Source: Diplosphaera chodatii
Taxonomy: Eukaryota; Chlorophyta; Trebouxiophyceae; Prasiolales; Stichococcaceae
Assembly: GCA_032358165.1 (NCBI GenBank)
Contig: JAALGY010000036.1
Span: forward strand, 1,178,001-1,242,000
Direction: 5' to 3'
DNA length: 64,000 bases
The notes beneath the pieces were generated by a model, which was given only the letters and a program-made list of their open reading frames with translations, was not told the origin of the DNA and made no database searches. The position numbers were made by a program, and so were the translations under genes. Positions 35,978 to 47,089 of this stretch are shown here, in pieces. Position 1 is the first letter of the stretch. Each line of letters opens with the position of its first letter.

Positions 35978-38870
35978 ATGCCAGCCGCAATGGACGGACT
36001 GGGGATGCTCCTTACTGCCCTCTTGGCGGCGCAGCTGGCCGGTGTTTTGGCTGCCGTGCCGGAGCCAGGTGCGGCGCGGCGCCAGCTGGCCAGCGCGCCC
36101 GGCGGCCGCAACGACCCCGAGGCCAGTTGCTGATATAGTACCTCATGGCGCACATACCATGAAATGTATTTGAAGCTGGCTGTGCTGGCAAATGTGCCCG
36201 ATACTGGCGGAGGCACCCGCCTGCCAGTGACTAATAATGTGCTTGCAATGAGGCCCGACAGGTGCAGCATCCTTGGCGTGCATTCATCGAGTCCTGAGGT
36301 TTCGGTACGACGACAATAACGAAGCCTTGTCCATACGCCCGCAGGTGGCTGCGCTCCTCAAGAAGTGCCGTGCGCAGTCGGCTGCTGGCAAGGGGAGATG
36401 CGATGAGCTGGAACTGCACATGGCGCGATGCCAGAAGGTGAATGGACTTTCAAAACAACGTGCCCTGTCTCTGTTTGTGGGCCGGGTCGCGTTGCAGCGC
36501 AGCGGCTGCCTCTCTTTCGGCATGCACAGCGCCGCGCACCCACATGTGGTCATGTGGGCTCCAAACCCACGTGACCGCATCTGCCAGGCTATCACCCCAT
36601 GCCATCCAGTTCCTAACACGCAGATCCACGGCGCTCAGTGCCTGCGGTGCACCTACAGCACCGTCCGCAAGATCAGCGCCAAGCGGTCCTGCTGCACAGC
36701 GGTGCGGGACCCCAGGAAGTACGGCCTGCTGCGGCGCCAAGTCGGTGAGCTGACCAACACCAAGCATGCTGCTGCGTGTCGAGGGCTTTCGCCCCCTGCT
36801 GCCTGACGCAAGTGCAGCAGGTTGGCAGCGGGCTGCCAGGTGCCGCCATAACCCCCTGGCGCCAGACGGTGTACACCGTCTGTACACATGTGCAGACTCG
36901 CGACGCCAACCTCAGCTTGCTGTGTCCTGCTTGGTGCAGTCCCTGGGCGCGGGTTCTACCAGAACCGTTTTGGCGCGGTGCTGCCCTGCCCCGCGGGAAG
37001 CACCAAGGGCACCCCGGGCAAGGGCGCCTGCCCCCCCTGCAGCGGTGCCACCTACGCTCCGCAGGCTGGACAGGCGTCCTGCACGGCCTGCCCCAAGGGC
37101 AGCCGGGTCAGCGCCGGCCGCACAGCCTGCTTTTCTTATCCCCCTGGCACGCAGCCCGGCCCCGGCAACACGCCGCAGCCCTGCCCCCCCGGTGAACACC
37201 CTTGCAACCCCCGTCTCGTCTCATTTGTCGTGGGTCGGCTTGATAGGGCTGCCTGTATGGCGTGCAGGAATTTGCGGTTGAAAGAGAGCAGATGTGCATT
37301 TTGGGTTGGCATTGCTGTACAGGCATGACTTGCGGACACATCACTGCAATTCATGGGCAGACGGAACGAGGTGTCACCGCATCTTTGACAAGTCTTCAGG
37401 CACAGCAAAGGGCGACAGCGGCGACTCTGCCTGTGGGCCCTGCTCCAAGACAGCGACAGATGGGCGCCAGCAGTACAGCCCCAGCGCTGGCGCAAAGGTC
37501 TGCAGCCTGTGCCCCGTCGGCGGCAAAGTCAACCTCGCCCGCAAGAACTGCGGTGGGTCCTCTGCTGCCACACGGCTCCCACCGTGCTGCACACAGCCCT
37601 TCAGGAATGAACGGCCAGCCCCTGCGGTGCACACTGCACATGGACAGAGCCTCAGTGCTTGCGTGAGCGGCTGCACAGCACGCAGCAGGTGCACGGATGC
37701 CAGGAGTGCTATGTCCAGCAACACACATGTCATGCCCGACCGTGGACTGTCTGGTCACAGTGCTGCCGTCGCCACCGCCCCCATTCCCACCGCCTTCGCC
37801 GCTGCCATCGCCACCGCCATCGCCGCCACCATCGCCACCGCCATCGCCGCCACCATCGCCACCCACCATCGCCGCCGCCTGCGCCACCGCCATCGCCACC
37901 GCCGTCGCCGCCACCATCGCCGCCGCCTGCGCCGCCGCCATCCCCGCCGCCGCCAACCCCTCCGCCTTTCCCGCCGCCAGCTCCCAGGTGTCTGTGTGGC
38001 ATGTGTCAAGCATGTCATTACACCAGCTAGGCCCCAGCCAGTGCTGTATGCAGCCAGATGTACTTCCACCTGGGGCTGAGCCATTGAATGCATCGCTTTC
38101 ATCAGCCACCAGCCAGCTGCCAGCTGTGTCGGTCAGGCGCATGTGCTGCAGCTGGCAAAAACACACTCACTCTCCATGTGGACTGTGTGTCATGCTTGCA
38201 GCTGCACGGACGTCATAATGAACGGTGCTGAAACAGACGTCGACTGTGGTGGTGACGCCGGATGCCGGGACTGCAGCCCTGGTGTGCATCCCCTTGGCTG
38301 GCAGTATGGTTGCTTTGCCTGAAAAGATGCCGTGCCTCAGTTACATCAAGTCTCCACGGCAAGGACTTTGACGGCTTTCGAACTGCTGATACCAATATGC
38401 TGCTGAGCTTATGTGCAAGCACTGGCATGGCCACCAGACGCGTCATGTGTCACAGCACTGTGATGATTAGACCTCTGAGAGTGCCAGTCCGGGCTGTGAT
38501 CGCTGCCGGGAAGCACAGTCGAGACAACAATTGACATGCAGTCGTGTTCCTGCCGTGCGTGCAGGTGGCAAGTGCGCTTTGGATACAGACTGCGGTGTGA
38601 CACTGAGGTGTGCGGCTGGAGTCTGCACCTGCCCGCCGGCGAACAGCGCTGGTCTCGGCCAGGCCTGCAACCTGGAGTGCGAAGCGTGTCCGTATGGGTT
38701 TGTCGACGGAAATGGAGACCTGGTTGGCATCGGCATCTGCATCGACGCGTTTGGAGATGGTGTGCTACGATGCGGTGCGTGTTTCCTGATCCCCTCACCA
38801 CCGGCAGCTACATGCATCGATTCACAAGGCTGCAGCTAGCGTCCTGTTGTGGTGGCACATGCTTGGATAG
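35978..38870 (+). CDS. secreted Cys-rich / SPPP-repeat wall or matrix protein, frame broken in the repeat
   Basis: Exons: 35978-36125, 36262-36437, 36624-36744, 36940-37191, 37400-37552, 37761-37987, 38202-38281, 38565-38774, 38836-38870 (last one tentative). The signal peptide (MLLTALLAAQLAGVLA) is followed by a novel Cys-bearing segment. Next come two GCC2/GCC3 ephrin-receptor-like Cys-rich units (FYQNRFGAVLPCPAGS; YSPSAGAKVCSLCPVGG), a hydroxyproline-type SPPP repeat, an NGAETDVDCGG..CRDC module and a C-terminal Cys-rich module (KCALDTDCG). The repeat exon is 227 bases where phase needs 226 or 229. Its first part reads SPPP in one frame and the rest in the next, with the switch near 37862 where an extra C sits in CCACCCACC. 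Both flanking exon phases agree with this switch, so either the assembly has a 1-base error or the allele is broken. Likely extracellular structural protein; no enzyme motif. Confidence 0.68.
37761..37987 (+). repeat. SPPP-coding simple repeat
   Basis: Imperfect tandem TCGCCACCG/CCGCCATCG units encoding SPPP, APPP and TPPP, typical of hydroxyproline-rich algal wall proteins. It contains the one-base frame switch near 37862. Confidence 0.85.
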
Positions 38871-39915
38871 GCAGTGTTCGAAGGCCCCCTGAGCGGATGT
38901 ACCGTGCCCAATTCCAGCAGTTGATGGAGTGCTGCTGGCGGCACCTCTTTGCCATTGATGAATGCAAGGGTACCCGCAGTGTACAGCGTGCTCTTGTCAC
39001 AGGCCGGCTGTGACAAACGCGTCTTATGAGGTTGCTGACGACGACCTGTTTGTGCGATTGCAGAGGGGTTTTAAGGCATGACAGACGCCTGTCGCCGCTG
39101 CAAAACCCAGCACTACATGGCGAATACCAGTGCGCTAGCATACCTGTGTTGGATGCGGCCGCAGCTGGAGACTCGACACAGCAGCGCAGTACTGCGTGAT
39201 GCAAGCAAGCAGAGGAAGAAGCGGCTATCGCAAGATATGACATTGGACTGCAGCATTCGGAGAACAAGCTATGCGGATATAAGAATAGACGATTGTGTAG
39301 TGAATGGACAGCGCAGACACCGCTGGAGGTGTGGCATGGCAGACAAAGGCATAGATAGGCATGAATAGACACACTTCGGCATACCAGACTGCTACGCTCC
39401 CTGCTGCATGCATGCCTGGACGATTTTGAAGGCTGGGATTCCAGGGAGCCTTCAAGGCCTTGGCAGATGTTGTTGGTGTTGTTGGTGCTCAGGAGAACTG
39501 AGCACCATCACATTTGCAAACTTTTTATACATCAGCATCGCGCTTGATGTATGGCGGCATACTATGTGCAACAGCACAGCACATCTGATGTCACTGTACT
39601 GGTGGTGCAGAAGACAGGCAAATGGGTTGAACTTGCTCACTTGCATCTATCAGATGCTGCCTGCTGAGGGACACCAACACTCGATTGCTGCATGCATGAG
39701 CTGATGTCTGCATATAGATTGCTTGCTTGGCTCGTAGACATACCAGATAGGAGCAGGTGGTTGCTCGGCAGCTGGTTGATGTAAACCTGATATACTAAAT
39801 GTGACCTGTGCATCACCGGCGACTAGATCCCATCACAAGTCTCATTCACGAACTGCACCTGCTACCAGCTACTGGCTTCCAGACTCCCGCCAACGACGCA
39901 CTCGGGTCTGACACG
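38871..39915. other. convergent 3' region
   Basis: 1 kb between the Cys-rich protein (+) and the expansin gene (-). No supported gene. A 9-bp inverted repeat (GGTGCTCAG / CTGAGCACC, 39484-39506) follows a short TTGTTGGTG repeat. An alternative end of the + gene would place its stop near 39073. Confidence 0.45.
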
Positions 39916-42219
39916 TCATCTGCCAGTCGGTGGCGGCGGAGGCGGCGGCGGAGGCGGAGGCGGAGCTGAGGGTGCTAGGGGCTCTGTTGGCGATGGACTG
40001 GGCGGCGGTGTCGGCTGTGCTGTTGGCGGGGACTGTTGGGGTGGTGGTGGCATGCCAGGCGAGGTGCCTGATGGTGGCACGCCCGCGGGCGGTGACGCAG
40101 ACGATGACACCATGGGCTGTGCGCCCTGCATGCAGTCATGGATGGAGGGCATGAAAGGGTTCAGTTTGTGCCTTTGCTTGCTGGCATGATCAAACATCTG
40201 TCAGAGATCACAACCTTCACCGCACAATGGACTGAAGTATCAAGACCACCACTTGCCGGTGCTGGTGATGTGCCATTTCGGCTAATAGGCACAGGCCCAG
40301 GCGGGGTCGAGGGGAAGTACGAGGCAGCCAGCGCAGCCGCCGATGGCGTATTGAACTCGACTTGGCTGTTTGGAATGCCAAATGGCATGGGATCTGCAGG
40401 GATCAGATGGCGACGGGTTGTCAACCGTGCTCACAATGCGACCCTGTTCAAGTGCTTTGCAAGGTGCATGACGACACTGTCCGTCAAGACATATCCACTC
40501 ACAGTCCGACGCATCAGGCCACCCTGGAGGATGTCCCACCGGACCTGTTTGAGCGCTGCAAAGAATATTTGGGTACAGGCAGAAAGTTCTTGGCACGCAT
40601 GTGCCATGCACCCGCAGGCACAGCAGCATCAAAGCATACTTGCCTGCATTGGTCAGTGGCGTGTAGTTGCAGGGAACGATTCTGTAGTTGATGGCAATGA
40701 CGCCAACCTTGGGGTTTGCTATCTGCATGTAGACCGCATCACATTTCCCAGTTTGTACGCTGATCGGCACTGTCGACCATGTACAAACAGCTGTCATGTG
40801 CCCGGTGATGGGGCGCACAGTGTCTGAATGTGCACACTTGCCCGCTGGAATGCCCAAAATGACAGGTCGAAATGAACCTGCGCAGTGAACAGCAGACCAT
40901 CTTGTGATGTGTGACACAAGCGTGCTCAACATGAGTATATCCGGGTATAGTGCGGTTGTTCAACTGCCATGATGCGCCTGGGTTGGACAGCTGGTTCGAT
41001 GGGTAGTTGCACGCTGTTGTCCCATGCGCCAGACCATGCCAACATCAATCACACATGAACAATTGCAGGTAGCTTTGCCAGCTGGACAAGGGGCTGATTG
41101 TCAGGGAAACATGTGACAGCTCCATGCACATACGCACGGCAGGTGTCAACCACTCGTACGACGATGCCGGCTCTGGGGTTGATGCAGGCCGTGTTGCGGG
41201 TCAGCTGCTCGCCAAATGCGTCCTATGGAGTGACACGGGTGGGTGCATGGACGACCAGGTGGTGACTCACACATGGACGCTGCATTTGAGAAAGCAACCA
41301 GATTGACGCAAATGCCGGCACCGTGAAGTTTGTGTTGCTGCAGCGTATCTGATAGCATCTGCACTGGCACAGCAATTGTCAGGGTTTGACACACAGTACA
41401 TTGGCAAGCAGCCAACTGCCCCCAGGTGCACAGCAGCAGTCACCTGCCGCAGCTGCCAACATAGTTGGGATTTGTGTCGCTCACAGCAGCTACCTGCATA
41501 TCACTGGCTTGCAGATGTTAGTCCAGGACACAGGGCTGTGCAGTTGGTATGGCTGCAAGGGCCATCATACTGAACGGCATCAAAAGTCACATCGCCATGT
41601 ACACTTGCCTGCAGTCCATTCTGGGTAGAGGGGTTGATCTCTCCAAACGAGCAGGCGGCCTGGTTCAGATCCATTCCTGCGCGCAGGAAAGCACGTCACT
41701 TCGTTCGTGACTTGATGCTGGACTCGCATATGCGCTCGCAGGGGGGGACTGGTCAGACCGTCGTGGTTGTATGCCGCCGTGGCACGCCCAGGCATCCACG
41801 GGCCAATCACTGTGCAATTGGTGCCACCCGGCTGCGGGTGCCTGGAAGCGCGGTCGAAGGTCCCCAGTTGAGCGCCATGCCGTGTGTCATGCGCTCACAG
41901 CAAGCACTTTGCTGTTTTGACTGGTGTGCAAGCTGTTGCGTCACCGATTTGGCCAGCTTGGATCCGTCAGCGGGTTGTCTACATGTGCATGCGCCAAGAG
42001 AGGTCGTAAGTGCAGTGCGATTTGTGCTTCAACCCGGCGGTGAATGCAACATGATGACATGTTGTCGTCTGGCAAGATACCTAGCTATCAGGCGCAGCAA
42101 TGGTCATCATACTTACATTGCCCAGAAGTCAACCTGAATGCCATCGTTGCCATCAACATGGCCGCCAGCAGCATGCGGAATGCCGCTGTATGCCACACGG
42201 GTGCCTTGGCAACAGCCAT
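39916..42219 (-). CDS. expansin with poly-Pro C-terminal tail
   Basis: Wall-loosening protein. Exons: 42219-42134, 41841-41759, 41676-41609, 41493-41444, 41358-41322, 41222-41138, 41013-40931, 40877-40842, 40722-40644, about 40555-40503, 40393-40257, 40125-39916. A signal peptide (residues 1-29) leads into the double-psi barrel: PGRATAAYNHDG, ACSFGEINP, VGSCGRCYQIRC, VVRVVDTCPCNYP, HFDLSFWAF with the conserved HFD motif, and VGVIAINYRIVPC. A weaker second domain follows, then a tail of PPPPQQSP, PPPSPSP and twelve prolines ending TGR. Four introns use GC donors: after 41609, 40842, 40644 and 40257, mostly GCAAGT. The junction between 40503 and 40393 does not keep phase, so at least one small exon there is missing or misplaced. 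A TATATAAA lies 18 bases upstream of the ATG. Divergent to the expansin-FAS1 gene. Confidence 0.78.
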
Positions 42220-42236
42220 GCCAATGCACTCTGGTC

Positions 42237-42244
42237 TTTATATA
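42237..42244 (-). promoter_or_regulatory. TATA box of the expansin gene
   Basis: TATATAAA on the - strand, 18 bases before the start codon at 42219. Such closeness would leave almost no 5' UTR, so transcription may begin at or just before the ATG. Confidence 0.4.
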
Positions 42245-42927
42245 GTGCTCCTTGCGCACTAGAGAGTGCCTGCATGCAGTACCAGAGAAAGATCCAGTCA
42301 CATGCATCCACCCCGCCGTGCGTGTCTTCAGCGCCTCACGCAGCTGATGTCCTCCTCCAGCATCTTTCAGGCGATCAATCGTGACACGAAGCCACACCGC
42401 TAGCTGTCTTCGTCACGATGTATGCAGCATGCGGACAGCACCTATCTCCGGCAGAAGCAACGAAGCCTGCCTTGATGAGCAGCAGCCAAATAGCAGAGGA
42501 TTTGGTGCTGGGTGCAGAAGTAGTCCAGTCTGACCAGCGTTGGCTCTTGCTTGTCTGAGTGAGTCGATATCAGACGAAACCGAGTAGTGTATGGTCGTAG
42601 AGGACAGTAAGTATGCTTCTTACTGCAGTCAAGCAGACTGCTTCATCATCAATGGCCAGGCGGGGTGAACCTGTGAACCGAAAGCAAAACCTCGGACGGA
42701 CCAACTGCCGCCGGATAACGACATGTCCTCATGGTCACGAGGTTTGCCTTGCCTACTGGACTTATTTCCGGCTCCAGTTTGCAAGTCACCAGTACTGGAT
42801 CTATCGTGATTATTCTGGTTTGATACACTTTAAGCAACGTGCTAAGCAAGAATTTGCCGTAGCAGGAAGGATACAGCTGCATATCGCCATCGAGGCAAGC
42901 AAGAATAGCTGCTCCTTCAGACTTGCC
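42245..42927. other. bidirectional promoter region of the expansin pair
   Basis: 680 bases between two divergent expansin genes. An open + frame from 42613 runs in frame into the next gene, but the signal peptide begins at the ATG at 42928. No other coding signal. Confidence 0.45.
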
Positions 42928-45900
42928 ATGAGGCTCCTGACAGGTCCCCGCTGCGCCATGCTGCTGCTGACTTTAGGGTCAGCCCTGCTGCTTTGTCCAA
43001 TGGCGCATTCCCAGTTGTCGAGTCAGCCTGGGGCCACGTTGGGACCTCCCATCAACGGCAAGTGACAGTAGTGCATCCTGCCCTTGGCATCTGCGCCTGT
43101 CAGGAGCTGCATTGCCTATATGTATATATTTGGTGTATTGAGCCTAATGCTGCTGGATGTGTATCGTAGGCTCGGCAAGCACGTTTGGCGGACCGCAGGT
43201 ACTGTGTCAGCACAATTGTATGTCGTCCATTGAGACCCGTTTCCAATTATGCTGCGCGGCTGCTTGTTCGCGCACCCACACGGCCAGCGCCCAGTGCAAC
43301 ACACTCTGGTGGCCCCTGTGTCACTTGTAGACACGGATTTGGATGCAGGATCTGCAGAACCCATATGCTGCAAGTGGCGCCCTACTGGGCGGATCTTGCG
43401 GGTGTAGCGAGCCCGCATGGGACATGTCATTCTTTTGATCCTGACAGTTGGCTAGGTCGCTTGAGTGAGTATTATCAAGAACGATCGAAAGGTGCTGCCA
43501 ACCATGCCACTGCTGCTCGTGCAGCTATGGCCAGCTTTCACCAAACGAATGGTATGCTCCTTCTTCAAGCTGTTCCCAATGGATGCAGACGCATGTATCC
43601 AGCTTCATACCTGTGAACATCGAGTGTTGCTAGCTTTGCTACAGATGCTGCCTGTACACAGCAGGCCATACTGGGCGGTTGCTGGCATCTCCGCTGAGGG
43701 GGCTATGCTGCTGAACTCCAACCAGAGCAACATCACGACCAGCCTCAACCTGACGGGAGTGAGGCAGCATACGTATGCCTGCCCCTGACATGATTGCCGA
43801 ACGCTGTGTTCGGCACCGCGAGGGTTGAGTGTGTACTATGCCTGCAGACTGGGCAGCCGCAGGGTGCCTGCGGCGAGTGCCTGCAGGTCATGTGCAATGT
43901 TGGTGCTGACCCGGTGGGTGTGTTGTCTGCAGCATTGCAATGTTCAACAGCATCTTATCACCACATCATGCATGAGCTTGCCGTTTGAACGTATATGCTA
44001 TAAAGTAGCAATCAGAGTGCACCAGGGGTTAGTCATCTCTTTGTGGCATGCAGCACTGCCTCTCGGATGCCCGACCGACAGTAGTGCAGGTGAGAGCAGC
44101 CAGTACAAATGTTCACCTTGAGGGCTCTGTGCAAATGTTTGATTGCTGCAAATGTGCTTACTTGCGAGCGGCAAATGAATGTGGTCGTACTGTGTTGCAC
44201 AACCCCAAACACAGGTGGTGGACACCTGCACGACTTGCGCACCCAACCAGCTGAATCTCCACTACCTCACCTTCAGGCACGCAACCATTGATATATTTGT
44301 GTAAGCTCCAGCTACAGCGAATCTGAGCTGATGGGCCGATCTCTCCTCTGTGCAGCCGCTACATCGCGCCTGGCACCCTGGGCAATGCCAACATCACATA
44401 CCAGCAGGTGCGGGGCACTCAGGACGCTCTGCGCTGAGGCGTCTCCCTCAAGGCATCATGCACCTGATGCACAAGCAATCTTACATCTCTGCCTGAGCTC
44501 CCAGAGTCAGCAGGTAAACCCGGGCGGCGTCTCGCGTGGTGCGCAGGTCGAGTGCCAGCCGCCTGGGCCGTTGCGCTTCCACATCGTCAGCTACCGGCCG
44601 GGGCAGGGCGGCTATGTGGCGCTGGTGCCTATAGACGCGGCCGGCAATGCAGCGATTGGCTCAGTGGAGCTGCGCACGTCTCCACAGGTGTAACCGCATC
44701 CTTTTGAGCATGCACCTATGTGCCGCGATGCCCACGAGCCTGCCTTGTAGCGCCTGCCAAGGTCACGAGCTGGCTGGCTGATGCTCACCATATGCCACTG
44801 AAATCAGAAATGACCACCGTGCAACATTCAAATGCACAGAACGGCACATCGCTGCGTCAGGCGGTGACCGGCGGCAATAAAACGGCCGGCCAGTTTCAGA
44901 ACCTGGACAATGCGTACGGTGAGCACTAACTGTGCACAGCTTGTGATGTATCTGCCGATCAAACAAACATAGTGCTGAAAGGGTGTGCTGGCAGGTGACA
45001 ACACTGGACTGGACATTGTATGGACTGCCTCGCAGATGTTACTTGTTTGACACTGTAGGCGCTGTGTGGCAGCTGTCTGGCCTGCCGCCGCTGCCCTGGT
45101 AGGATGCCTGAACAGTAGTGCTGGAGGTTCAGGTTTGCACTGCGGTGATCTATATATCTCACAGCCCTCTAGCACGCAGTGTCGTGCTGGTGTTGCAGGG
45201 ACATCCGCATCACGAACGCCCGCAGGCCTGAGGCACTCATCGCTCGGTAAGCATCAATTGAAGGACTGCGTTTCCCAGATGGCTCAGCAGTCATGCGCAT
45301 GTGCTATTCTCACCTAGCTGGGCAGCTGACCTCCGGGGCCTTGACTGGCGCTGTTGCGGATCACCACTGGCTGCCGTGTATGGTGCAGGAACGTGATCGC
45401 GGCGCCTGTCGTCGAGGGGCAGGACTACACGTCCAACGTGCAGTTCGGCACCAGCACGTCCCCAGCCTTCATCGGCCAGGTGCTGTTGATGCCATTCATG
45501 GGAAACCTCAGCACCAGCGCAGGCTGCAGCCGTCCAAGCATGACCGCAAGGCTGTCACCTGATCATACACACCCTTTATTGGACACAAAGCTGATCACAG
45601 ACTGAACTGTCTGCAACGATTGCCTGCCTGTGCGCAGCCCAACTCCACGCTGGCGCCCATCCCGGTCAACGCCACCATCGGCAACGCCAACCCGCTGGGT
45701 CGAGTGTCTGCCGTCCAGCCCTTTGTGCCGGCGCCGGGCTGCGTGCCCACGGTGTACGACCTGCTGAAGAACAACCCCAACGCGTCCACCTTTCTACGCC
45801 TCGCCAACGCCACAGGTCGGGTGTTGTGCTTGTTGCGACCAGAGCAGAAAGTGGGAACAGACCGCCGCCACAGTACCTGACATGGTGTCGCGCGCGTCAC

Positions 45901-46811
45901 TGTGCTGGCACAGCCCCTCTTCAGGCACCTGGCACGACCTGCGCACACGCTCATCTGCAGGCCTGACGCCATCGCTGCAGGACCCCAACGCCACATACAC
46001 GGTGCTGGTGCCAACCAATGCCGCCTTTGCCAACCTGTCACAGAATGTGCTGAACACATCCGACACCAACACACTCCGCCTGGTGACCTTGCTCACCATC
46101 CCTTAAGCCTCCCGTTCGTCAGCATGTCTGCAAGCTGTCTGGAGTGACCGGCAAAATGAGTCGCACACTGGACACAAACAGGGCCGTTAACAGTGTCACT
46201 GGCTGCAGGTACTGCTGTACCACATTATTCCGGGTCAGCTGCGATCTTCAGATGTCACTAGCAGCATCGTGAACGGCCCCGTGCTGCCAGAGGTGGGCCT
46301 TTGTTGTCAATGTTGTCACACCATACTTTCCATGCCGTGATGCATAGGAATTGTGCACTGTCTGTGGGTCATCACCTGCATTGCGGCCTGCGCAGGACCT
46401 GGTCAATGGCCAGCAGTCGATCTTTGCCAACACGGTGAGATCATGTGGCAACACTCTCACGTGTGCATGACGATCCCAGGTGTGCTGCTATGCAATGATA
46501 AAGGAAAGTGTGGACACAGCCACTTTGCTGCATCATGGATTTACTGACGATGCAGGTCAACGGAGCTCAGCTGCGGGTTGTTGGACTCGGCAGAGGTGCA
46601 GTGGCATGCTGTCACTAGTGAAGACCTGATGGACCCCTGCTGTGCTGCCTTCGACATTCGCTTTGTTCCACCCACGGCAGAAAGCATATGTGAACGTGTT
46701 GCAGGTCGCCTGCGGTTCCTGGGCAACAGGTCGTCGGCAGATACAACACGTGCTGATCTGATGACATGCCACGCGGTTGTGGACATGATCAACGGCGTGC
46801 TGCTGCCATAG
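42928..46811 (+). CDS. expansin-like domain fused to a fasciclin (FAS1) domain
   Basis: 476 residues in 18 exons: 42928-43061, 43375-43401, 43525-43551, 43665-43758, 43848-43913, 44215-44276, 44356-44407, 44547-44687, 44840-44918, 45059-45098, 45199-45246, 45389-45479, 45638-45815, 45961-46082, 46209-46292, 46396-46434, 46556-46595, 46705-46811. A signal peptide (1-30) precedes an expansin-type barrel (GGSCGYGQL, GACGECLQVMC, VVDTCTTC, VECQPPGPLRFHIV) and a CBM63-like second domain (VALVPIDAAGNAAIG, DIRITNARRP). A full FAS1 domain follows at about 320-476: TVYDLLKNNPNASTF, YTVLVPTNAAF, LLYHIIPGQL, HAVVDMINGVLLP. Every exon joins in phase through both domains, so one reading frame spans both. 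The place of the catalytic HFD is LNLHY, so the key Asp is probably lost. The donor after 44276 is GC (CAG|GCACGC). FAS1 is an adhesion module; a wall-binding/adhesive role is my inference. Exon 8 could begin at 44514. Confidence 0.85.
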
Positions 46812-46982
46812 TTGTATCTGAAGCAGCGAGCAGGCTGGTTGACGAAGAGGGCATCGGGGTTTGCGGGTTGGGTTTTGCGGTGCTTTGTTGGTAGTGTGAT
46901 ACAAGTTCAACAACCTTGCGGTGATTGCAGGAACAACGGTAAGCTGTGTTGTTCAGCGGCAACAATGGTAGTGCCGCCGTGC

Positions 46983-46987
46983 TGTAA
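46983..46987 (+). terminator. candidate TGTAA poly(A) signal
   Basis: TGTAA 172 bases after the stop of the expansin-FAS1 gene, in the short space before the convergent LSM12 gene. Confidence 0.35.
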
Positions 46988-47089
46988 CCATGCTCGCTGT
47001 GAACGAGGCCAGCAGTGACGCAGCAAATTGCTCCAGGGCTGCCACCGTGCTGCAGCTGCGCTGGCACTGCAGTGTGTGTCCCAAGCGCA

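Noticed and set aside
37396..38166. Gly-rich and His/Arg-rich frames over the SPPP repeat
   Set aside because: Antisense and shifted readings of the same simple repeat, with no exon support.
42613..42927. N-terminal extension of the expansin-FAS1 protein
   Set aside because: In frame, but it would bury the signal peptide that begins at 42928.
45595..46099. - strand frames of 101 and 159 codons over the FAS1 exons
   Set aside because: Shadows of the + strand FAS1 exons, which show family motifs and correct phases.
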